A stretch of 11,874 bases of DNA. Origin: DATMBL01 sp050735975 (lineage in GTDB: Bacteria; Desulfobacterota; Binatia; UBA9968). The position numbers and the translations under genes were made by a program. Below the pieces are notes generated by a model. The model was not told the DNA's origin and did not search any database. It was given only the letters and a program-made list of their open reading frames with translations. Every line of letters starts with the position of its first letter. Positions within the stretch are counted from its first letter, which is position 1. Below are positions 6,488-11,874 of this stretch, one piece after another. The stretch is taken from positions 1 through 11,874 of the forward strand of contig JBOHVS010000029.1 of the NCBI GenBank assembly GCA_050735975.1, in the 5' to 3' direction.

Positions 6488-8408
6488 TGCCTTTAATCGT
6501 TTGTCATCAGTTGTCTGGATTGCGTTGGCGGTTTTGTGCCTTATAGCCGGCACTGCCCAGGCTCAGACCGATGACTCGGCTTATCTGAAAGAACTGTTTC
6601 AACGCGCGGCAGCTGCCGCGCTCTACAATCACCGCTACTGGCACCTGCTCCTCCACTATCGCCCAACGATTGCCGGCGGCTATGAAAGCGAAGCCGACGA
6701 GGCGGGTTTTTTTCTTGCCGCAAACGGAAAAAACGATCCGAAAGCCGAACTCGAATCAACGCTCGCTCGGTTCTTCTCGACGGAGCTGATCGGTCGCTCG
6801 CGCCAGCCGGCGCGTTGCGCTTTTATCGCCCGCTACCGCTGGCTCAAGGCAATTCTTGCCATCGACGAAAGTCGTTTGCCCCCGCAGCGATGCGAGCGTT
6901 TCGAGTCCTGGTTGGCAGAGCTGAATCCCGCTTCGATCACGCTTATCTTTCCTTCGGCCTATATCAATAACCCGTCCTCGATGTTCGGCCATCTGCTCTT
7001 GCGCGTCGATCAAAGAGGTCAAACCGAGCAAACCCGGATTCTTGCCTACACCGTCAATTATTCCGCGAACGTGACCACCAATAATGGCATCGTCTTCGCG
7101 GCGTTGGGCATTGCAGGAGGCTTCAAAGGCTACTTTTCGACGCATCCATACTATGTGAAGGCAAAGGAGTATGGTGATTTTGAAAATCGAGATATCTGGG
7201 AATACCGGCTCAATCTGACCGAAGATCAAATCGAGCGCTTGTTGATGCACACTTGGGAAATGGGCAACGCTTCGTTTGACTACTTCTTCTTTAAGGAAAA
7301 CTGCGCCTATCACATCTTGTCTCTCCTTGACATCGCCGACTCAGACCTCCACCTTACCGACCGATTTTGGTTGTACACGTTTCCGTCGGATGGCGTTCGC
7401 ATGATCGCTGAAGAACCGGGGCTTGTTAAAGAAACCACCTTCCGGCCTGCACGCAGCACCAAGATCCGCCGCGGCCAGCAGGCTCTGTCCGGCCATGAAC
7501 AAACCTGGATTGGCCGGATTGTAGCCGACCCCCGGCTGGCCGAGTCCGAACCTTTTAGCAGCATGCCGCCGCAACGGCAGGCTCTTGTGCTCGACGTCGC
7601 ATCGGACTACCTGCTGTACCGCGCTGCGACGGAAGCAGACGACACTATCCTGTACCAAGAGCGCAATAAAATTGTTTTAGTGGCTCGGAGCAAGCTCAAA
7701 GTTCCTCCTGTTCCCGTCGCGTTCACCCCGACGACGGGCGCTCCCGAGCAGGGACACAACATCATGCGCGCCGGCTTGGGCGTCGGATGGCGTGAGGGCG
7801 AATTTTTTAACGAACTGAATTTCCGGCTCGCATTTCACGACTTACTCGATCCGGAGTACGGGTATACTCCCGATGCCCAGATTGAAGCCTTGGGCCTCGC
7901 ACTACGTCATTACGCCCGCAGCGACCATACCCGGCTCGAGCGATTAACTTTGGTCAACATCGTCTCGCTGTCGCCGATGGACGCGCTTTTTAAAAGCCCG
8001 TCCTGGAAAATAAGCACCGGAGTGGAGACCCTCCAGCGCCACCAGTGCCGTTTTTGCAGCATTGGCAACGTCAACGCCGGGATCGGAGTCGCCGCCGAAA
8101 GCTCCTGGTTAAAGCGCGAAGTCTATTTTGGCTTCGCCGAGCTGGCCACCGAATTCGGCCGGGTCTTCCATGGCAATTACCGGCTCGGCGGGGGCGCAAC
8201 CGTGGGCGCGCTTGCCGATATCACCGACCGCTGGAAGTTTGCGGTTTCCGGCACTTACTTGAGTTTTCCTTTGGGCGAGAGGTCCCGCGAGTGGCGCGTC
8301 TCCGCGCAGCATCGCTATACCTTGCGCAAGAACATCGCTTTGCGTTTTGATTTCAATCAGAGGCCGCGCAATCAAGAGTATCTGCTGAACATTCATGCTT
8401 ACTTTTGA
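6474..8408 (+). CDS. DUF4105 / Lnb N-terminal periplasmic domain protein with C-terminal outer-membrane-type beta-barrel
   Basis: A 644-residue exported protein. Residues 1-30 are a signal peptide (Arg2, Arg9, core VVWIALAVLCLIAG, cleavage after AQA30). The DUF4105 domain covers about 60-400: INNPSSMFGHLLLRVDQ (164-180), LAYTVNYSA (190-198) and FKENCAYHILSLLDIA (273-288). His173 and Cys277 are the expected catalytic pair of this NlpC/P60-like fold. In Bacteroides Lnb the related domain N-acylates lipoproteins. Residues from about 425 alternate polar and apolar with many aromatics and end in Phe644 (LLNIHAYF), the classical ending of outer-membrane barrels. A CRFC motif sits at 525-528. The lipoprotein acyltransferase role is inference; hydrolase or transpeptidase activity is equally open. 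The ATG at 6474 has no Shine-Dalgarno sequence and lies in a hairpin loop. The next in-frame start, TTG 6501, would leave a signal peptide without its basic n-region. Confidence 0.8.
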   Translation: MRPGLAFNRLSSVVWIALAVLCLIAGTAQAQTDDSAYLKELFQRAAAAALYNHRYWHLLLHYRPTIAGGYESEADEAGFFLAANGKNDPKAELESTLARFFSTELIGRSRQPARCAFIARYRWLKAILAIDESRLPPQRCERFESWLAELNPASITLIFPSAYINNPSSMFGHLLLRVDQRGQTEQTRILAYTVNYSANVTTNNGIVFAALGIAGGFKGYFSTHPYYVKAKEYGDFENRDIWEYRLNLTEDQIERLLMHTWEMGNASFDYFFFKENCAYHILSLLDIADSDLHLTDRFWLYTFPSDGVRMIAEEPGLVKETTFRPARSTKIRRGQQALSGHEQTWIGRIVADPRLAESEPFSSMPPQRQALVLDVASDYLLYRAATEADDTILYQERNKIVLVARSKLKVPPVPVAFTPTTGAPEQGHNIMRAGLGVGWREGEFFNELNFRLAFHDLLDPEYGYTPDAQIEALGLALRHYARSDHTRLERLTLVNIVSLSPMDALFKSPSWKISTGVETLQRHQCRFCSIGNVNAGIGVAAESSWLKREVYFGFAELATEFGRVFHGNYRLGGGATVGALADITDRWKFAVSGTYLSFPLGERSREWRVSAQHRYTLRKNIALRFDFNQRPRNQEYLLNIHAYF

Positions 8409-8438
8409 AAACCGCACGAGGAACTTTGCGCGCCGATG

Positions 8439-9200
8439 TCACAAGTCGCGCATCAGGCGCCTGGGACGCCAGTGATGCGCCCGATGAGCCGATATATAGT
8501 CGGATCGGGCGAAGAGCTTGACAAGCGCCAAGCCCGCTACGAACCCGCCGATATGCGCCCAAAAGGCTACGCCGCCCATATCGCCGCCGATATCCGCCAG
8601 CCCGCTCACAAACTGGATCAGAAACCAGTAGCCAAGCATTACCCACGCAGGCAGAGCTACCGAGGTCAGGAAGAAACCAAGGGGCACCATCGCGTAGACC
8701 CGCACCCTGGGATAGAGCAGCAGGTAAGCGCCCATGACTCCGCTGATCGCTCCCGACGCGCCGACCATGGGAATCGCCGAGCCGGGATTCGCCACGATCT
8801 GCGCGAACGCCGCGGCCAGCCCGCACACAAGGTAAAAGACAATAAAACGTAACCGTCCCATCGAATCCTCGATGTTGTTGCCGAAGATCCATAGGAACCA
8901 CATGTTCCCCAAGAGGTGCATCCAGGATCCGTGCATGAACATCGAGGTCAACAGATGCGAGGTCTGACGCCCTGGATCGGTAACGCACACCAGCCCATCG
9001 CCAAGCGGGAAGCGCGTCCCGGGCTGGACTGAACCGGTCAACTCTCCGGGAATAAGCCCGAGTTCGCAGACAGACGTCGCCAGCGCCACTGTGGCGCCCG
9101 CCCCCTGCACCGCTAACCAGGTTAGGACGTTCAGGCCGATGATCGTCCCGGTAACTATGGCCGCGCGCTGGGTTTCATTCTCGTCGCGATAGGGAAACAT
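8439..9200 (-). CDS. Rhomboid family intramembrane serine protease
   Basis: A 253-residue polytopic membrane protein with the rhomboid active-site set: HGSWMHLLGN (90-99, two His and Asn of the oxyanion region), the nucleophile Ser149 in VGASGAISG (146-154), and the general-base His216 in FWAHIGGFVAG (213-223). The L1-loop signature GNMWFLWIFG is present (98-107). About six transmembrane helices are visible, with a roughly 60-residue loop after TM1 and a basic cytoplasmic tail (HHWRPRRLMRDL). The family cleaves transmembrane substrates within the inner membrane. The ATG at 9200 follows AAGGAG with 8-base spacing. It converges with the Lnb-like gene across a 30-base gap with no clear terminator. 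The natural substrate cannot be told from sequence. Confidence 0.93.
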   Translation of the reverse strand: MFPYRDENETQRAAIVTGTIIGLNVLTWLAVQGAGATVALATSVCELGLIPGELTGSVQPGTRFPLGDGLVCVTDPGRQTSHLLTSMFMHGSWMHLLGNMWFLWIFGNNIEDSMGRLRFIVFYLVCGLAAAFAQIVANPGSAIPMVGASGAISGVMGAYLLLYPRVRVYAMVPLGFFLTSVALPAWVMLGYWFLIQFVSGLADIGGDMGGVAFWAHIGGFVAGLALVKLFARSDYISAHRAHHWRPRRLMRDL

Positions 9201-9644
9201 ATTGCCTTCTCCTTATTTGTCTATTTTTCCCACCCGGCGGCGACTTCTCGCAGTTCCACACTCTCTAAAACAGCTCCCTTGCGGTAACAGACACTATATA
9301 CTTTGCATATCACATTTCTCTTCGCACAGGCGACAGCGACAATTACTAAGGAGTTAAGGGCGAGTCATGGAGAGCGCAGGCAGGCGAACGGTACTGTGCC
9401 CGGATGACGGCGTCGAAACTTGCTGAACGTGCCACGCCGGGGCCTTTATCATCTTGGACAGTCTAGACAATTTTTGGCCTGTCGATTGAACCCAATGTCA
9501 CTATTCTGCGCGAGATGACACTCGGAAAACCGCAGTAAACCCCTGTTTTTTGGGTCTTTTGAGCCGGCCCGCTCCGGGCATGTCAATTGCTTAATTGCCC
9601 GGAACGGGCGACCAATGGAAATTAACATTAATTAGGAGATCAGA
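9201..9644. other. 444-base divergent intergenic region between the rhomboid and lipoprotein genes
   Basis: No gene is supported. The rhomboid ribosome binding site lies just inside the left edge. An AT-rich patch, CTATATACTTTGCATAT (about 9294-9310), could hold a -10 element but has no matching -35. The middle (9361-9540) shows a GTCTAGAC palindrome and a weak ACCC/GGGT stem followed by CTTTT near 9551-9560. A strong inverted repeat occupies 9567-9609. The plus-strand leader of the lipoprotein gene is therefore probably structured. Confidence 0.6.
9567..9609. repeat. Long inverted repeat just upstream of the lipoprotein gene
   Basis: GCCCGCTCCGGGCA (9567-9580) and TGCCCGGAACGGGC (9596-9609) match at 13 of 14 pairs around a 15-base loop. 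The loop can extend the symmetry through CAATT/AATTG if three bases bulge. The arm ends 24 bases before the AGGAG ribosome binding site at 9634-9638. Without a T-tract it is a poor intrinsic terminator, so it could be a leader stem-loop, an operator or a small-RNA end. Confidence 0.6.
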
Positions 9645-10559
9645 GTGGCAAAAAGACTATATTCTGGAGCGCTTTTATTCTTTCTCATTTCCGGCTGCGC
9701 GGCGCTTAGGGGGCTTTCAGAATCTGAAGTTGAAACGCCGGAAACACAAGCGCCGGCCGCAGCCGCATCTGAAAAGCCGGCCGAGCCGGTCGTCGCCGTT
9801 TCCCCCGTCCCTGAAGATCCTATCAAGGATGAGGTTAGCAGAGTGGCGAAACCTCTCGGCAAAGAGGAGATCCGGGGAATCCAAACGCGGCTGAGAGCCG
9901 CCGGTTTTGATCCGGGCCCTGCCGATGGAATACTGGGTCCTAAAACGAAGTCGGCCCTGTTACAGGCGCAGGCGGGATGCACGATAGTCAAGGATCTTTT
10001 GAAAACTTCAGACACAGAGATCTTCGCTTTGGATGCGGACACCCAAGCGCCAAAATTGACAACTTTCCCAAACAGACCTCTCGGCAAAGAGGAAATCCGG
10101 CTTGTCCAAGGCCGGCTGAAAGCCGCTGGTTTTGATCCGGGTTCAGTCGATGGAATACTGGGTCCTAAAACGCGGTCGGCGCTTTCCCGCTGCCAATCGG
10201 GATGTACGGCGCTTAAGGATCTTTTAGCAACTTCAGGCAAGCGGGTGTTCCGGGTAACTACAGAGACACAATCTCCACCTGCTTTCGCTTCGGAAACTCC
10301 GATTGAGCCGGTTGTTTCCAACTCTCCCCCGCCTTCAGAATCTGTCAACAATGAGGTTAGCAAACCAACCGCTCCGGTAAATAGCGCCTTTAGCAGGCAG
10401 GAGATTCGCCTAGCCCAGGAGCGCCTGAAAGCCGCTGGTTTTGATCCGGGTCCCATTGACGGGAAACTGGGTCCTCAGACGAAATCGGCACTCGATCAAT
10501 ACCGGTCTTCCCAGGGGTTGATGCCTTCGGTGGGGATGGAATCGCTGCTTGCTTATTGA
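9645..10559 (+). CDS. Lipoprotein with three peptidoglycan-binding (PG_binding_1-like) modules
   Basis: A 304-residue protein with a lipoprotein signal: MAKRLYSGALLFF then LISGC, with Cys18 as the lipidated residue. Ala+2 favours outer-membrane sorting by E. coli rules. Three PG_binding_1-like modules follow at about 70-125, 145-200 and 248-304. Each has the hallmark (L)AAGFDPG..DG.LGP.T.SAL: residues 85-105, 159-180 and 263-283. Module 3 keeps the canonical ending DQYRSSQGL. Modules 1 and 2 diverge there (LLQAQAGC, SRCQSGC) and carry Cys112, Cys183 and Cys187. Pro/Glu-rich linkers are also duplicated (42-66 and 216-240). The expected role is tethering the outer membrane to peptidoglycan, or guiding an envelope enzyme; no catalytic domain is present. 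The GTG start at 9645 has AGGAG (9634-9638) six bases before it. It converges with hflC, 15 bases between stops. Confidence 0.85.
   Translation: MAKRLYSGALLFFLISGCAALRGLSESEVETPETQAPAAAASEKPAEPVVAVSPVPEDPIKDEVSRVAKPLGKEEIRGIQTRLRAAGFDPGPADGILGPKTKSALLQAQAGCTIVKDLLKTSDTEIFALDADTQAPKLTTFPNRPLGKEEIRLVQGRLKAAGFDPGSVDGILGPKTRSALSRCQSGCTALKDLLATSGKRVFRVTTETQSPPAFASETPIEPVVSNSPPPSESVNNEVSKPTAPVNSAFSRQEIRLAQERLKAAGFDPGPIDGKLGPQTKSALDQYRSSQGLMPSVGMESLLAY
9852..10520 (+). repeat. Three tandem-type DNA repeats encoding the peptidoglycan-binding modules
   Basis: Units begin at about 9852, 10077 and 10389. The shared core GGTTTTGATCCGGG occurs at 9903-9916, 10128-10141 and 10437-10450, so offsets are 225 and 309 bases, both multiples of three. 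CTGGGTCCT follows in all three copies, and TGGAATACTGGGTCCTAAAA in units 1 and 2. Conservation at silent positions points to recent duplication or gene conversion. Confidence 0.85.
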
Positions 10560-10574
10560 CCGAGTTCCACATTG

Positions 10575-11546
10575 TTACCTCCGGGCGCGAGCGCTCGCGG
10601 GATTGGCCTCCTTGAGATAACGGTAGTAGTCGCTATCGGTGGTCAGGACCAGGGTGGAGTTATTGTTTTTACTTCCCTTAAGATTTTCGAGGGTTCGAGA
10701 GAAGGCGTAAAATTCTTTGTCCCGGCCATAAGCATCGCCGTAAATCTTGGTCGCCGTCGCATCTCCTTTGCCACGAATTTCCTGCACCGTGCGATACGCC
10801 GCCGAACGGATCTCGCGGAGTTCCTTTTCCATATTACCTAAAATCTCGGCGCTCCGGCCTTCGCCCTCCGATCTAAAACGGGCCGCGAGTTGCTTTCGCT
10901 CGGAGATCATGCGCGCGTAAACCTTTTCCCGCACGCTCTCCACATAATTGATCCGTTTGATGCGGACATCGATCACCTCGATGCCATATTGCGGGGTGAT
11001 CTTGCGCACCGTGGTCAGGACGGCCCGGGTGAGCCCTTCACGTCCGAGGTTGATTTCTTTCTTCAGCTCTTCCACCACCTCCTTGGAGGCCTCTTCGAGA
11101 ACTTCCTCTTTAGGCGTCTCCCAACTCGAACTGCGAACGAGTTCGACTAAAGTATTGGCGGAGACCAGGTCTCGCACAACCGAATCGATGATATCGTCGA
11201 GCCGCGACTGAGCCCCGGCCTCCGTGGCAACACTCTCGAGAAATTTCAACGGATCCACGATGCGCCATCGCGCGGTGGCGTCGACCCAGATAAATTCGCG
11301 CCCGGCCGTGGGGATCTGATTGGGATCGCCGTCCCAGATAAGCAGGCGTTTATCAAAGCGGCGAACCTCTTGGATGAAAGGGATTTTGAAGTGAAGGCCT
11401 GCTTCGCTAACGGTTCCACTCACCGGTCGGCCGAATTGTAAGACCACGGCTTGCTGTCCCTCTTCAACGATATAAAAGGTCCCGGCCAGCGCCATAACAG
11501 CAGCGACCACTAGAATACCTAACGCATATTTCACCGGTGTCTTCAT
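10575..11546 (-). CDS. hflC: HflC, SPFH/Band 7 membrane protein of the HflKC complex
   Basis: A 323-residue protein, near the family's usual length. The N-terminus is an uncleaved signal anchor (residues 5-25, YALGILVVAAVMALAGTFYI), followed by the SPFH start FYIVEEGQQAVVLQFGRPV (24-42) and FKIPFIQEVRRFDKRLLIWDG (53-73). A long helical region with RKQLAARFRSEGEG-type repeats precedes the C-terminal signature DKEFYAFSRTLENL and LTTDSDYYRYLK. HflC pairs with HflK in a large periplasm-facing cage that surrounds and modulates the FtsH protease. The ATG at 11546 overlaps the hflK stop (ATGA), so translation is probably coupled. FtsH is not in the window. A perfect 14-base palindrome, CGCGAGCGCTCGCG (10586-10599), lies inside the last codons. 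Confidence 0.95.
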   Translation of the reverse strand: MKTPVKYALGILVVAAVMALAGTFYIVEEGQQAVVLQFGRPVSGTVSEAGLHFKIPFIQEVRRFDKRLLIWDGDPNQIPTAGREFIWVDATARWRIVDPLKFLESVATEAGAQSRLDDIIDSVVRDLVSANTLVELVRSSSWETPKEEVLEEASKEVVEELKKEINLGREGLTRAVLTTVRKITPQYGIEVIDVRIKRINYVESVREKVYARMISERKQLAARFRSEGEGRSAEILGNMEKELREIRSAAYRTVQEIRGKGDATATKIYGDAYGRDKEFYAFSRTLENLKGSKNNNSTLVLTTDSDYYRYLKEANPASARARR

Positions 11547-11874
11547 GACTTGGCCTCCTCCTCCTTGCGATCCTTTATTTGTATCGGCGGCGGGCTCTTC
11601 CCTGAATCCAGGGAAAGCCAGGGAATCAATGCCTGTTGCTCGCTATCCACGATATAAACGGTTTTGGCGTCGGCAAGCACTTCGCTCATGGCCTCCAGGT
11701 AAAGGCGCCGTCGGGTAACGTCGGGGACCCGTTGGTACTCCGCCAACACCGAAGTAAAACGGGCAGCTTCCCCGCGAGCTCGGTTAACACGCTCGGTAGC
11801 GTAACCTTCAGCTTCCGCGACCGCCTGTTTCGCTTCTCCCGCCGCTCTAGGAATCACTTTGTTTGCCTGTTCCT
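11543..11874 (-). CDS. hflK: HflK, SPFH/Band 7 partner of HflC (C-terminal part; N-terminus beyond window edge)
   Basis: The frame is open from the right edge to the TGA at 11543-11545, so only the last 109 or so residues are present. They match the HflK tail: EQANKVIPRAAGEAKQAV, then RARGEAARFTSVLAEYQRVP and the diagnostic TRRRLYLEAMSEVLADAKTVYIVD. The C-terminus is hydrophilic (IQIKDRKEEEAKS). The GTG at 11857 is an internal codon and not the start, because homology continues upstream of it. It is the upstream gene of an hflK-hflC operon with a four-base overlap. Confidence 0.92.
   Translation of the reverse strand, partial: EQANKVIPRAAGEAKQAVAEAEGYATERVNRARGEAARFTSVLAEYQRVPDVTRRRLYLEAMSEVLADAKTVYIVDSEQQALIPWLSLDSGKSPPPIQIKDRKEEEAKS

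Noticed and set aside
9367..9426. A 19-codon plus-strand small ORF (MESAGRRTVLCPDDGVETC) after AAGGAG/AAGGG
   Set aside because: The Shine-Dalgarno-like bases are suggestive, but the peptide has no recognisable feature and there is no conservation evidence.
9551..9560. Weak ACCC/GGGT hairpin followed by CTTTT as a terminator
   Set aside because: The stem is only four base pairs and no upstream plus-strand gene needs terminating there.
9632..10456. A 274-codon minus-strand open frame
   Set aside because: It mirrors the repeated peptidoglycan-binding gene; its own repeats (GPGSKPAAF and similar) are antisense shadows of the plus-strand modules.
10586..10599. Perfect 14-base palindrome CGCGAGCGCTCGCG
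   Set aside because: It encodes the Arg/Ala-rich end of HflC and can arise from GC-rich codon use; no sign of a regulatory function.

Overview
The window looks like a piece of chromosome from an uncultured, free-living Gram-negative bacterium that is moderately GC-rich by eye. The Gram-negative call rests on a secreted substrate-binding protein, a Tat-exported molybdenum hydroxylase, a predicted outer-membrane barrel ending in Phe, a lipoprotein with peptidoglycan-binding repeats and an HflK/HflC pair. A Deltaproteobacteria/Binatota/NC10-like origin would fit this gene mix. That placement is inferred from impression only, because the window has no phylogenetic marker gene. There is no RNA gene, CRISPR array, transposase or phage gene.

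Layout. (1) 1-975, minus strand: a periplasmic ABC-transporter substrate-binding protein of the Fe(3+)/COG1840 type that runs off the left edge. It has no stop in the window, so stop-to-stop ORF calling misses it and shows only antisense or off-frame shadows there. (2) 1192-2556, plus strand: a DHA2-like MFS exporter, divergent from gene 1 across a 216-bp region with a promoter candidate on each strand. (3) 2557-2744: a gap that holds what looks like the ribosome binding site and signal peptide of a lost exported protein. It runs head-on into the 3' end of the next gene. (4) 5354-2713, minus strand: a two-gene operon for an isoquinoline-oxidoreductase-like molybdenum hydroxylase, a [2Fe-2S] subunit followed by a Tat-signal molybdopterin subunit. 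(5) 5355-5941: a long stretch with no convincing gene, containing an inverted repeat and a REP-like compound palindrome. (6) 5942-8408, plus strand: a DUF3015 protein followed by a DUF4105/Lnb-domain protein with a C-terminal beta-barrel. The second gene's ATG lies in the loop of a GC-rich hairpin. (7) 9200-8439, minus strand: a rhomboid intramembrane serine protease, convergent with gene 6. (8) 9201-9644: noncoding, with a strong hairpin just before the next gene. (9) 9645-10559, plus strand: a lipoprotein with three peptidoglycan-binding modules arising from internal duplications. (10) 11874-10575, minus strand: hflK (3' part only) and hflC with overlapping stop and start codons, convergent with gene 9.

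How the genes fit together. The right half (5942-11874) is envelope-themed: exported DUF3015 protein, outer-membrane Lnb-like protein, rhomboid protease, peptidoglycan-binding lipoprotein and the HflKC regulators of membrane proteolysis. They do not form one operon, since strands alternate. The left half is accessory: solute uptake, drug or metabolite efflux, and a periplasmic hydroxylase whose operon may have been inserted next to a truncated gene. The most interesting targets are the DUF3015/Lnb-barrel pair with its start codon inside a hairpin, the decapitated secreted-protein fragment at 2643-2744, and the duplicating peptidoglycan-binding lipoprotein with its upstream stem-loop.
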